Assembly (NCBI GenBank): GCA_963585895.1
Contig: OY757911.1
Span: 62,460,965 to 62,524,964, forward strand
Direction: 5' to 3'
Origin: Sepioteuthis lessoniana
Lineage: Eukaryota; Mollusca; Cephalopoda; Myopsida; Loliginidae
DNA: 64,000 bases
This document shows positions 21,437-31,904 of this stretch, one piece after another (the first letter of the stretch is position 1; each line of letters opens with the position of its first letter). The translations under genes were made by a program, and so were the position numbers. Below the pieces are notes generated by a model. The model worked only from the letters and a program-made list of their open reading frames with translations, made no database searches and had not been told where the DNA came from.

Positions 21437-21681
21437 TCTGCGCAAATTATTTATATTCGATAAGAATACTCGATATCATATAACAGTAAATTATTTGTAT
21501 TAAGAATAGTTACTTACGTTATTTTTAAAGATATTCCTTGTGCATACATTTGTGTCTTATATATCAAATTTTTTTTTAAATAACTTGAAAAATAAATAGA
21601 ATAATTGCAATGTTTTGTCATAAAAACAAATTTTTTTAAATAAGTACCGTGTATACTCGCGTATCGGTCGAATTTAGAATA

Positions 21682-21686
<5 letters not shown>

Positions 21687-21742
<56 letters not shown>
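21687..21742. repeat. (AT)n microsatellite
   Basis: About 28 AT units. Confidence 0.95.
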
Positions 21743-21745
<3 letters not shown>

Positions 21746-22414
21746 TAATAAACTTATAAAACTGAAATTAAAACTTAAAATAAAGAACTAGAAACATTTT
21801 TTTACTCCCAAAACATAATTGTAGAAATTAGAATGTACAAGTGTAAATACAAAGTTAACCTATTCTCAAAATCGACTAATGCTCGAATATTGTCAGTGGT
21901 CATTTATTCGTTGAAAGAAAGTAAGAGCAATGTAATATGATTTTTAAATGTTCCAGAAGAGTCAAAGAATCTATTAAGATTGAAAATAAATGAGGAATCT
22001 TTACATTTGATGACATTCTTCCAGCGATATTTTTCCATTAAACGTAGGTTGAGATTTTTCTTATTTTTCTAGTATTATTCTAGCATAAGTTTGGTCGACA
22101 GGATTTGTCTCGACAACCTACTTCTGTCTCGTTCTCTCCAAGAAAAATGTAAGTAAACATCTTCAACACCTTAATGGAATCATTATAGAAATTAATTAAA
22201 AGTGGTCTGCTGACTTTAGAAAGTTATTCAAAATTTATGCATTTTTATACCTAAATTCTTCCATTAAACATAATTTATATCTGCAATTATCTGCCTATTC
22301 TAGATTAATCAATACTTGGATTGCTTAAAAAATCCCGCTAAAATGCTAACTTAAGATATTCAATTATTTTCGTTCTTTTAATCAGATTAAAGTCATCGCT
22401 TTTACCGTTTACAG
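21743..22414. other. unassigned AT-rich DNA
   Basis: Nothing recognised. Confidence 0.5.

Positions 22415-22477
<63 letters not shown>
22415..22477. repeat. (AC)n-(AT)n microsatellite
   Basis: AC then AT repeats. The AT tract abuts the next SINE. Confidence 0.95.
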
Positions 22478-22478
<1 letters not shown>

Positions 22479-22670
22479 TGGCGAGGGCAACCCGAAAGCT
22501 CCCTTTTCAAAAGCAACAGCACCGAGTTGTAAGGAAAAGCACTACTCCTTTCACTGGATTGCTCCACTTACCCTTGATTCTTCCCTTATAATGCTGTGTT
22601 GAGCAAGGGGGCATCATTGGTATGTTTCGACCTGGGACTGAACTCCGGTTTCCTAGACCGTTAGCGAACT
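22478..22670 (-). mobile_element. SINE family C
   Basis: The reverse copy contains ggcgagggcaacccgaaagc, actggattgctccacttacc and a head with gggactgaactccggtttcc and gaccgttagcgaac. The terminal agtaaagttggc is missing. Confidence 0.8.
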
Positions 22671-22671
22671 A

Positions 22672-23040
22672 TCGAAAGAGGGCTTTATATCGATGATAAA
22701 CCAGATATATCTGAGTTAGATAGTTAATTATTAATTTATCATTATTTGTATCTATTTTATTTCTGTACTCCTTTATATTAATGTAATATATGTCTTTATA
22801 TTAATTTAATATATGTCTTTATGTTAATTTAATATGTTTATGTTATGTTAATTTAATATATGTCTTTATGTTAATTTAATAGATGTCTTTATGTTAATTT
22901 AATATATGTCTTTCGAAAGAGGGCTTTATATCGATGATAAACCAGATATATCTGAGTTAGATAGTTAATTATTAATTTATCATTATTTGTGTCAATTTTA
23001 TTTCTCTACTTCTTTATGTTAATTTAATATATGTCTTTCG
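22672..23040 (+). repeat. duplicated block with 23-bp minisatellite
   Basis: A block starting cgaaagagggctttatatcg at 22673 recurs at 22914, a period of about 240 bp, with near identity over at least 80 bp. Between them is a minisatellite of the unit ttaatttaatatatgtctttatg (about 22780-22915). The second copy leads into the palindrome that follows. Confidence 0.88.
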
Positions 23041-23234
23041 AATGGTATGAATTTAGGTGCCGTAGGAGGAATTTCTGTTCATACTTATATTTAGATATAA
23101 TTATCTAAATATAAGCATGAAAAGAAATTCCTCCGACAGCACCAAAATTCATGCCATTCGAAAGACATATATTAAATTAACGTAAAGAAGTAGAGAAATA
23201 AAATAGATACAAATAATGATAAATTAATAATTAA
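22965..23234. repeat. 132-bp-arm palindrome, about 93% arm identity
   Basis: Left arm 22965-23096 and right arm 23103-23234 are reverse complements with about 9 mismatches and a 6-base spacer. The left part of the palindrome is the end of the duplicated block above. The right arm keeps gtatctattttattt in reverse, as in the first block copy (near 22750), so three related copies exist. Confidence 0.92.
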
Positions 23235-23246
23235 ATAAACAAAAAT

Positions 23247-23365
23247 GATAAATAAATAAATAAATAAATAAACAAGAATAAGTACTAATAACGACAACAT
23301 TATTAATAATGATAATAATAATGATGATACAACTACTACTAATAATAATGATAATAATAATAATA
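23247..23365. repeat. (TAAA)n and (AAT)n low-complexity tract
   Basis: TAAA repeats at 23247-23272 are followed by imperfect AAT/ATG trinucleotides. Confidence 0.85.
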
Positions 23366-23838
23366 CGCAGAAAGATTTTAAGTCTAAACACACTTGGTAG
23401 GCAAAGTGATCCACTGGGAATTGTGCAAGAAATTTGAATATGACCATATGAACAAATGGTATATGAATCTGTACTGGAGAATGAGACACACAAGATCTAA
23501 TGGAATTTTGAGATGCTAATGAATCACCTAATGTTCAGACCTTATAATAATCAAAAACAACAAACAAAGAGAAGTTGAAAAATTGTGGACTTTGCTGTCC
23601 CGGCTAACCACAGAGTAAAATTGAAAGAAATTGAAAAGAAGGAGAAGTACTTCGACCTTGCTAGGAAATTGAAAAAAAAGTAGCGTTTATACCAATTGTA
23701 ATTGGTGCTCTTGGTACAGTCACCAAAGTATTAATAAAAGGACTGGAGGACTTGGAAATAGCGGGACGAGCGGAGACCATCCAAACGACTGCATTATTGA
23801 GACCGGCCAGAATGCTGAGAAGTGTCCTGGAGACTTGA
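23366..23838 (+). pseudogene. non-LTR retrotransposon ORF, C-terminal part
   Basis: The stretch first gives RRKILSLNTLGRQSDPLGIV and YESVLENETHKI, then a stop. It then opens as IVDFAVPANHRVKLKEIEKK, EKYFDLARKLKK, FIPIVIGALGTVTKVLIKGL and TTALLRPARMLRSVLET, ending at TGA 23836-23838. The order VLENE..KI, xVDxAVP..xRVKxKExEK, VPIVIGALGT and ALLGTARxLRxVL is a well-known C-terminal signature of a metazoan non-LTR reverse-transcriptase ORF. A small deletion after ARKLKK removes the usual linker. The upstream reverse transcriptase is missing, so this is a 5'-truncated relic, different from the RTE fragments elsewhere in the window. Confidence 0.82.
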
Positions 23839-24500
23839 GGAGACTTGCTGTCACTCAAACTTCAGTGAAATACCATCAGCTAATACTAATATAAAAAGCT
23901 TTCAAGAAGTAAATCATAATAAATTGATTCTGAAATCTATCGAGGAAAGAAAAATGAAATAATATGTAAAAAAAAAGGTTTTCGATGCAACACTTTCTCG
24001 ACATATGATCTGATTTTAATCCTTTTTGGAAACATATGAATTTGAGAGGAATTTAAGAAAGTAAATTCTCCACTCATAAATAATACATACTGCCAATTGG
24101 AAATATTTCCCAATGAAAATAAAGAAAATTAAAACCGAAAGAAAAGAAATTAGGAATAATCCATTTCAAATGTTCAAACTTAAGAGTTACATTTTTCCCA
24201 CAAGAACTTATCAATATTTGTCGACTGTTCTAAGTTCCCAAACTATTTTTTGAATTATTTTTATTCCACGTTTCTTTTTCTCCATTGATTTCATATCATA
24301 TTTTTGTTTTTGATTCTTTAATCATTTATCAAATCCCAAGAGCCGCGGCCTTTTCAGTCGGCATTGATTTGGGGATTTTTTTCTTTCTTTAGTGACACAA
24401 AAAGTAAATCCACAGGCCATAAATTTAAGACTTTTAACCAAAGTCAATCGAAGTTGCCATTTTGGCTCAGTGGTGTCTCGGATTAAATTGATTTAATCAC
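23839..24500. other. unassigned AT-rich DNA
   Basis: Nothing recognised. It may include the 3'UTR of the preceding relic. Confidence 0.45.
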
Positions 24501-24501
24501 C

Positions 24502-24553
<52 letters not shown>
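24501..24553. repeat. (TC)n-(TA)n microsatellite
   Basis: TC 24501-24515 then TA to 24553. Confidence 0.95.
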
Positions 24554-24557
<4 letters not shown>

Positions 24558-25101
24558 TACTAACGAATAAGTTTTCTCTGCTTCATAATCAAATACTGAC
24601 ATTCCCAATGGAAAATATCAAAATTATTTTATTGTTTTTCTTAATTTTGATTTTTAAGTAAATTAGGACTTCAATCCTATATAACAATGTTCTACGGTAC
24701 TATTTCCCTATTTTTCACGTGTGTGTTTGTTGGTTTTTATAACCCTTTTCAAAAAATATATCTAGAGACAAGTTTTAGACGTTTCCTTTTCTTATAAATT
24801 TCTGTGGAGAAATTGATATTTTTGATGGTGCTCCAGACATTCTTTGTAAATCTCTGAGAGTTTGTTAGTGAACCTTGTTTTCTACAGTAAAATACGATAA
24901 AGATAGATCAACATTAAAAGGTTACAGAATTCTGAATAAAATTGATCTTTATTATCATAGAGGTTATGCTTATGTATCTGTCTGTATGCGAAAGTACGTC
25001 ACCATTGACGTTACAATTGCTTTATCTTCGTTATATTCACCATGATTAGAAATAATCATTATTCAATCTTAATTAATATCTTATTTATCAAAGATGTCTT
25101 T
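24554..25101. other. unassigned DNA
   Basis: Nothing recognised. Confidence 0.5.
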
Positions 25102-25556
25102 CAGCTTATTCGGCTGGTGCTTCAGAATACACTAACTGTACCTCAGCAGAGAGGTAAGAACCCCACTAAAGTGTGTCCCTGATATGACACTAAACTATCA
25201 GATGGCAACGCTTCAGTAATGCTGGATCTTTAGGAAATGCCGAGTATCCCTTCATATCCCAGGTGCTCTCTGGCCTGAAGTAGTAGCACCTGATAGCGTC
25301 TTATCTAGGGGTCAAAGAAAACCATTTGACACATAAAATACGAGCAAACAAATGACTTACGCTAAATTGAATTATTTGAAATAGAACTGTTCGATTATTT
25401 AACTGTGTGTAAACAAATGGCTGATGTTTAATTGAATTGTTAGTGATACATAGCAATACTTGGAAATATTTAACTTCGTTGACTTAAGTTTACAAATCTT
25501 TTATATCTAATATATATGTATAAAGTGGAGTTAGCATTAAACAACCTACAATAGTT
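25102..25556 (+). mobile_element. element A copy 8, split in its tail
   Basis: A sense copy with head cagcttattcggctggtgct and a repeat zone runs to the first half of the stem-loop (gcattaaacaacctacaata). There it stops. The rest of the tail (cgccataaaaccaaaccaac) resumes at about 26051-26083. The reversed LINE end between them is therefore an insertion into the tail loop. Confidence 0.85.
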
Positions 25557-26050
25557 GGTTGGTTGTTTGGGTTTTATGGCATATAAACCACTACGGGTTA
25601 TTTAATGCCAAATCCAGTCCACATAGATATGCATGATTTGTTTATGCATATATTGTAGAGAGCATACCTTAAAAAAACATAGCTCATTTACTCGCACTCA
25701 AGTAAATGGTTTTAAGTGTTTCTATCTAACAGGTTTATTTGATATAATTTGTTTGTACAGCCAAGTAGTTGTTCTCACAACAGTTTTACTTGCAGAGATT
25801 TAATAGTTTCAAGTATTGCTATACAATAGTTGATTGGTAAGTTGGATGGCTGAATTTTCCAGAATTGCAAAAAATGTTATATTTTTGGATATAACCCTGT
25901 ATCTCTCAAGAAAGAGAGAACATCATTCATGTGGACGTTCTCAAACATATCTCTTACATTATCTGTTTTAAAATGCCGCTCTCTTGTGACAGCTTGAGCT
26001 CCACATCCCACTAGCACATGTTTAATGGTCTAAGGTGTTCCTACAAAGAG
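25557..26050 (-). mobile_element. LINE 3' end: ORF C-terminus, 3'UTR and stem-loop tail
   Basis: On the minus strand the insertion starts at 26050 within an ORF and ends with a 3'UTR of about 320 bp. The UTR contains the caagtattgctata, agtaaatggtttt and tttgtttgtaca units seen in element A. It closes with ggcattaaataaccc, a loop, then ggtttatatgcc and an aaacccaaacaaccaac tail, the same 3' terminus as element A and one SINE family. It is 5'-truncated and nested in the tail of A copy 8. It is the only element in the window joining this tail to coding sequence, so it is the candidate source of the mobilising enzyme. Confidence 0.78.
25877..26050 (-). pseudogene. LINE ORF2 C-terminal fragment
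   Basis: The minus-strand frame reads TIKHVLVGCGAQAVTRERHF, then KTDNVRDMFENVHMNDVLSF and LRDTGLYPKI, and stops at TAA 25877-25879. A stop at 26030-26032 precedes it. The TIKHVLVGC core, with His and Cys, fits the Cys/His-type C-terminal segment found after the reverse transcriptase in many non-LTR elements. The clade cannot be named from 50 residues. The ORF ends naturally just before the UTR, so this is a true 3' end and not a random junction. Confidence 0.7.
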
Positions 26051-26083
26051 TAAAACGCCATAAAACCAAACCAACCAAATGAA
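26051..26083 (+). mobile_element. element A copy 8, displaced tail end
   Basis: The sequence taaaacgccataaaaccaaa plus further accaaccaaatg is the 3' remainder of copy 8, separated from it by the LINE insertion. Confidence 0.75.
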
Positions 26084-26224
26084 ACCAAAGATGTCTCTAA
26101 CAAAGTCTAGTTGAGTTAAATTTGCTGCAAATAGCCCATATTATTAATGCTGTATTTAACTAACTTTCTCTGAGTCAGATTTGACATGAATTCCTTTTAT
26201 AGAAGGAGTCCACGCACGAATCAA

Positions 26225-26311
26225 AATCATGTGGGTCTCATCTATGGGTCAAATATAACTTTTTTGATCATTTACTTTTCTTTGAACCATTTAACTGTGT
26301 ACAAACAAATG
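26225..26311 (+). mobile_element. element A copy 10, piece left of RTE insertion
   Basis: It holds tctatgggtcaaatataact and accatttaactgtgtacaaa, both element A body sequences. The matching tail lies at 27109-27145, beyond the RTE fragment. Confidence 0.6.
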
Positions 26312-27108
26312 ATTATTAATCATTATCACTATCATATCATGCTACTCGCTATTACCATTCGTCTCTATCGTCCATTGCTTCCGGCATGTCTTCCAGGCTA
26401 CATCCCATGTCTGTACAGAGCTGTTGTAGATAAGTTCTAATTAATCGTCCGACACTTGCATGTCCGTGTGAAAGGATCCAAAGGAGAACGTCGCTTATTT
26501 GTTCGTCCCTACTTCTCCAGTAGTGTTCCGCTTCGTTCGTCCCTACTTCTTCAGCAGTGCTCCGCTTCGTTCGTCCCTACTTCTTCAGCAGTGTTCCGCT
26601 TCGTTCGTCCCTACTTCTCCAGTAGTGTTCCGCTTCGTTCGTCCCTATTTCTCCAGTAGTGTTCCGCCCCGTTCGTCCCTACTTCTCCAGCAGTGTTCCG
26701 CCCCGTTCGTCCCAACTTCTCCAGTAGTGTTCCGCTTCGTTCGTCCCTATTTCTCCAGTAGTGTTCCGCTTCGTTCGTCCCTACTTCTCCAGTAGTGTTC
26801 CGCTTCGTTCGTCCCTACTTCTCCAGTAGTGTTCCGCTTCGTTCGTCCCTATTTCTCCAGTAGTGTTCCGCCCCGTTCGTCCCTACTTCTCCAGCAGTGT
26901 TCCGCCCCGTTCGTCCCTACTTCTCCAGCAGTGTTCCGCCCCGTTCGTCCCTACTTCTCCAGTAGTGTTCCGCTTCGTTCGTCCCTACTTCTCCAGTAGT
27001 GTTCCGCCCCGTTCGTCTAATTTGGATAGTTTTAGAAATGTGAGGTACGTGACCGTATAGCTATTACTTTGTAGGGTGTTGCTTCCAGCACTTATTCAAT
27101 ATAGCAAA
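26312..27108 (-). pseudogene. RTE-type retrotransposon fragment 3, with internal minisatellite
   Basis: The reverse copy contains the 3' terminal region of the RTE-type element: aatcattatcactatcatat, then cattgcttccggcatgtctt, cagagctgttgtagataagt and, at the far side, gttcgtctaatttggatagt. In the related fragment at 35687 the corresponding middle is a single short stretch. Here it has expanded to a 34-bp-unit array (26500-27018). No reading frame survives. Confidence 0.82.
26500..27018 (-). repeat. 34-bp minisatellite inside the RTE fragment
   Basis: About 15 head-to-tail copies of a 34-bp unit containing gttcgtccctacttctccag and tagtgttccgctt. Variants alternate cgcttc/cgcccc, ctac/ctat and agtag/agcag, suggesting higher-order duplication. 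As 34 is not a multiple of 3, three units give a 34-residue peptide period that leaves all frames open. The resulting 98-codon ORF is an artefact of this. Confidence 0.95.
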
Positions 27109-27145
27109 ACCAACATATGCTGATATGCTGTAAAACAAAACCAAC
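27109..27145 (+). mobile_element. element A copy 10, tail right of RTE insertion
   Basis: The sequence gctgatatgctgtaaaacaa plus aaccaaccaa is the A-type stem-loop 3' half and tail. Confidence 0.55.
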
Positions 27146-27654
27146 CAATTAACTAAAACTCATGCATGGCCGTCAGAGAAAATTCTTCATCCTACTACCC
27201 ATTTATGGGTGCCTCAGGCAGCAAGCGATAAATTTAGCCCTGCCTATCATGTATTTCGTTGGGAGAACTAGTAATATCGGGTCAGCTTAATAAGACCCAC
27301 GTGGAGCGAATGTCAGATGGTCATAGAAAAAAATGGAACTGGGAGGCAAAGCCGTATTATTAATGCTATTAAAATCCTGCTGGGTGTTATATATCACTAA
27401 GAAATAAATTTTCATATAGCGTATGTACAGATGTAACTGAAATAGTCCTGTATATGCTTTTATGCATTTTATAAGACAAAATAAAAATAAGTGACATCTT
27501 TTTTTTGTGCATTTATATTTACTTTCGATTGTTTTTCTAATTTGATATGATAGTTTAATACATTAAGACTTAAATACTTGTACCTTGCGAGGGATACATA
27601 TATTTGATAGTAGGAATAATGTATACTAACTGTTAACAAAATATTATCTTAGAT
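27146..27654. other. unassigned DNA
   Basis: Near 27215-27250 the string cctcaggcagcaagcgataa resembles the GC-rich block at 56435-56700 (cctcgggcaccaggtgataa), so an old shared repeat is likely. The rest is unassigned. Confidence 0.4.
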
Positions 27655-28284
27655 GATTGGTTGAGTGCTTTATTGATAAATTTTAATGGCTTGTCAACAC
27701 ATCTAGAGTGATTTTGTACTTAGATGTTTGGAAATCACATTCATTGTACGTTATTTTTTATATTTTTTGTACAGTAGTTCCTGAAGTGGTTTTTGCACAC
27801 AGTTATATGATATCTAGTAATCCTGTGAAATACAAATAATTTGAACCCACTAGCATGGCTTCAAGCATACTAATCGTTTATATATAATTATATTGTTTCA
27901 AGTAACTGTTTCTATCTATTAATAATGATTTGTTTGAACACAGTTATATGGTTTCAATTAACTAATTATAATCCGTCGTAAACAACTAGAGCTTCAATTA
28001 ATAATTCTTAATAGAAATAATTTACTTCCAATTAGGATCGCCAACTTGGACTCATATATAGTATCAATTATTTCTATCAAATACTAATACTTTTCAAACA
28101 GATATATTCAATGAACACTAATATATATTACTAAAACTACGTGTCAGAGTGGACCTGGGATTAATGGCACTCCGCACATCTTTATAACTAGAGCCTCATT
28201 ATGGCATTCATTTTTGGGGGTAGAAGGGTGTTACCAATCTGCAGTGGATACAGTCACCGTATTCTATGCCACATCGACTGGGTG
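27655..28284 (-). mobile_element. element A copy 11, degraded
   Basis: The reverse copy is recognisable by ttttaatggcttgtcaacac, repeated cacagttatatg units, agagtggacctgggattaat and a head end atctgcagtggatacagtca. It has many small deletions. Confidence 0.65.
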
Positions 28285-28567
28285 TTTTTTGACTACTGCT
28301 GGTGGACATTTACTAGCTGCAACTTTTATTCACACTAAGCTTATTAAATCCTTATATAAAATGATCCCCTAAAATAATATATTAGATTTACAAAATATTG
28401 ATTTTGAAATGATTTCAATATACACTAGGTGCTCCTCTGTTGGTCTCTTATGCCAAATTAGGCAACGTTTTGTACATTTCTGTAATGAACAGTAAAACGT
28501 AATTACTTCAACATTAGACAAGAATATTTTGTCACAATATATTTTAGGTGTATACATACATACAAAC

Positions 28568-28569
<2 letters not shown>
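28285..28569. other. unassigned AT-rich DNA
   Basis: Nothing recognised. Confidence 0.45.

Positions 28570-28621
<52 letters not shown>
28570..28621. repeat. (TA)n microsatellite
   Basis: About 26 TA units. Confidence 0.95.
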
Positions 28622-28623
<2 letters not shown>

Positions 28624-28878
28624 TTCTCATGTTGAGTTTCGAAATCCTAAAGATTAGCAAAGCTGCTTTTTGATACAACTGGGAATCAGTTTTTATAATA
28701 AAAAAGAACAAAAAAGAATTCTGAATTCAATGACTTTCCTTGTCTTGTCATGTATTCGGGTTACATAACTAAAAAATCGACTGAAAGATAAATAGAAAAG
28801 TTTTCTTTTCTAAATTTTCGTTTTTGTTTCAATTCTCATTTCCTCTTGTATCAGATTTTATAATACAAAAGCATAAAT

Positions 28879-28989
28879 ACACACCCGCACACAGACATAC
28901 ACACACACCCATACACACACACACACACATACATATATATATTTATGTATGTATGTGTGTGTGTGTGTGTGTTGAAATTTGTGTGTGTA
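28879..28989. repeat. palindromic (AC)n-(AT)n-(GT)n microsatellite
   Basis: AC-rich repeats, a short AT core near 28935, then GT repeats make a self-complementary array. Confidence 0.9.
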
Positions 28990-29153
28990 TAAATCTCTTT
29001 CAAACTATGTATGAATTTATATTGAAACGAATAGATACGAGTGTGAATCACAAATTCAATGGTAAGCTCAGCGGTAGAAGTTTTATAATGTTGTGAATAC
29101 CAATCTATAGGCAACACCTTAAAACATATGTTACACATGACTCATATTCACCA

Positions 29154-29155
<2 letters not shown>

Positions 29156-29237
<82 letters not shown>
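29156..29237. repeat. two (TA)n tracts
   Basis: TA 29156-29191 and 29199-29237, separated by caacaa. Confidence 0.95.
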
Positions 29238-29240
<3 letters not shown>

Positions 29241-29383
29241 CATCCATGTGTGTCCGCATATAAATATTTGTGTGTGTCTGTGTCTCTGTGTGTGAGTGTG
29301 TGTCTCAGCGCGTCTGTATTTGTGGGTGGAGAGAAAGCATGGTAACATTTTTACCCTCACAGACATTTACGTACATCTCCCAA

Positions 29384-29409
29384 TTTATATATATATATAT
29401 ATATATATA
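29384..29409. repeat. (TA)n microsatellite
   Basis: Short TA tract. Confidence 0.9.
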
Positions 29410-29582
29410 ATTGATTAAGTAGAGAAGGGTTATCAAGATTACAATTTCATTTTACATTTCAACACTTTTGTCATCGTTTCTCATGTTTCTTTGACCGTGT
29501 CCGCAAAATTCATTATCATTTTTTAAAATTATTCTCTCCTTAGGCCGATAATTTTTCACCAACCACTTGATTATATATTCTT

Positions 29583-30613
29583 GCACAGCAGGAAAATGGA
29601 GCAAATACTTCTAACTTATGGTTTCCCCGAAGAAACTCTAACAGCCATTACGAAAGTAAAAGATAGCTCACTTAATGGAGAGACAGACTTCTTTGACAGT
29701 GTTGCTGGTGTTCTGCCAGGGCATACACATTAACACCATATACGTTCATAATCTACTTAGACTACTTACTTCGGACGTCGATGGATCAAATGAAAGAAAA
29801 TGGTTTTACACGAAAAAAGGCAAGAACCAGACGATACCCCGCACAAACTTTACGGACACAAACTGCGCAGATGACATAGCGCCCTGGCAAATTCACCAAC
29901 CCGAGCCGAATCCCTGCTACATAATCTAGAGCAGACAGCAGGAGGCATTGGCCTCCATGTGGATGAAGACAAAACGGAGGACATGTGATTTGATAAAAAA
30001 AAAACATCTCCCCACTAAATGGTAGTTCTCTAAAACTTGTGGATAATTTCATCTACCTCGGAAGCAGTGTCTCATCAATTGAAAATGACATTAATATGCA
30101 ACTAGCCAAATCATGGACTGCTATCAAACGGTTATCGATCATATTGAAGAACTCAACCGATGAAATATAACGCAACGTTTCCCAAGTAGGGGTCGTATCA
30201 ATTGTACTATATGGATGCTCCACATGGTTGCTGACTAAGCTCATAGAGAAAAAGCTAGACGGGAAGTGCACAAGAATGCTACGAGCTATACTGAACAAAT
30301 CCTGGAAGAAACGTGCCAGAAAGCAGCAGCTGTAAGGCCACCTATCTACCATCTCTAAAACCATCCAAATAAGACGAACATGACATGCGGGAACCTGCGG
30401 GAGAAGTAAGGACAAACTCGTAAATGACGTTCTCCGATGGACCCTTTCACACGGACATGTAAGTGTTGGACGACCAACTAGAACTTTTCTACAACAGCTC
30501 TGTACGGACACAGTATGTAGTCAAGAAGACCTGCTGGAAACGATAGATGATAAAGACGAATAGTGAGATAGCAAGTTAGGGAAATCAGTAGTAGCAGCAC
30601 GACATGATAATGA

Positions 30614-30618
<5 letters not shown>
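29583..30618 (+). pseudogene. RTE-type retrotransposon, 3' part, fragment 4
   Basis: This is the longest RTE piece here. It starts HSRKMEQILLTYGFPEETLT, followed after a short deletion by NGETDFFDSVAGVLPGHT, which precedes reverse-transcriptase motif B. The catalytic box is present but shifted: NFTDTNCADDIAPWQ, where the usual YADD reads CADD. Later motifs (SSVSSIENDINMQLAKSW, KLDGKCTRMLRAILNKSWKK) lie in other frames. Frameshifts and stops make it dead. The 3' end ggcacgacatgataatgatg-type sequence runs into (AT)n(GT)n at 30615. Confidence 0.84.

Positions 30619-30694
<76 letters not shown>
30615..30694. repeat. (AT)n-(GT)n microsatellite at RTE 3' end
   Basis: The array starts exactly where the RTE fragment ends in tgatgatata. 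It may have grown from the short 3' repeat of the retrotransposon. Confidence 0.95.
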
Positions 30695-30695
<1 letters not shown>

Positions 30696-30900
30696 CAATT
30701 TTCATTAATGCATATTTGTTAAATGCACCTCACAAAGCTTTTTGGGATCTTTTAAAAAGTTTTTCTTGCTTGACCAGAAGGATATGGGATTCTAGATTGA
30801 ATGAATTTAGAAAGTGTGCAAAGAATTCAGGGTTTCAAACACATTTGATTGTGCCTCCAGCAATTTTCTCGAGTGATAGTTTGATTTTATTGAATTCAGA

Positions 30901-30957
30901 TTGGTCGGTTACGTTTCACAGCATATCAACCGTGCTTGGTTATTTAATCCCAAATCG

Positions 30958-30989
<32 letters not shown>

Positions 30990-31475
30990 GTTTGATTTAT
31001 AAAGGATTTGTTTGAAAATAATATTTTTAAAGAGCCAGAGCTCTTTTGTTTCCACACGGTTAAATGGTTTCAAGTATTCCTAACAAACACTATCTAATAA
31101 TTCCATTTAATATTATTTGTTTGCACAGAGTTAAATGTTTTCAAGAATTCCTATCTAACAGGAATAGTTTTATTTTATATTAATCGTCTGTTTCCTTCAG
31201 TGAAATGGTTTCAAGCATTGCTATCCAATGCTAATAATTCTATTTAACATTTATCATTCGTTTGCGCACAGTTTTCAAGTATTGCTATGTCATCCTAAAA
31301 TTTCACTTTCATAAGTTATTTTTTGCTCAAAGTCAAACGGTGAAACTGTTCTATTTGATTCATAGATAGGAGCGTGAAAAATAAGACCGTTTGAGGTCAG
31401 AGTGAACCTTGGAGTATGGCAATGAAGGAGTACTCCACATTTAACAAAGCTCCAAGACTGGAGCCTCATTTATGG
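30901..31475 (-). mobile_element. element A copy 12, head truncated
   Basis: The reverse copy has tail and stem-loop (cagcatatcaaccgtgcttg), an internal (TA)n at 30957-30985 and a long repeat zone with cacagttaaatgg units. It keeps the inner part of the head (ggcaatgaaggagtactcca, ctccaagactggagcc). The outer head is lost where SINE C begins. Confidence 0.8.
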
Positions 31476-31480
31476 AATTT

Positions 31481-31692
31481 AAGTTGGGCGACCCAAAGGC
31501 TCTCTTTTCAATAGCTAATACACCGAGGTGTAGGAAAGGTTACTACTCCTTTCCCTGGATTGCTCCACTTACCCTTGATTCGTACCTTCTAATACTAAGT
31601 TTTAAGTAGGGAAGCATCAGGTACCATTTTTGGATTCCTTGGTATGATTCGACCTGGAATTGAATGCCAGTCTCCCGGACCGGTAGACAATG
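31481..31692 (-). mobile_element. SINE family C
   Basis: The reverse copy contains ttgggcgacccaaaggctct, ccctggattgctccacttac, the head gattcgacctggaattgaat and the tRNA-like ccggaccggtagacaatg. It abuts the truncated A copy 12. Confidence 0.82.
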
Positions 31693-31904
31693 TTAATTTA
31701 CATTATCTCCGATCATATAAGGAATTGTATGACTTGGCTATTTTGCATGTTTGCTTTAAACAAAGTTGTTGGTGGCCACTGAATTAACGTTTGACATTGT
31801 GTAATAGTCACAGTTAAAATAAATCATATTTGTTGGTATTACACCAGCTGATGTCATCTGGTAGTATGGGAACGTTAAGTTTCTTTTCTTTTCTTTTCTT
31901 TCTT

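Noticed and set aside
26500-27018. CRISPR array
   Set aside because: Units are contiguous without spacers and vary like a minisatellite. The context is eukaryotic.
26456-27060. Repeat-protein ORFs with a 34-residue period
   Set aside because: The period comes from a 34-bp DNA minisatellite read in three frames. It lies antisense inside an RTE fragment and is not a protein repeat family.
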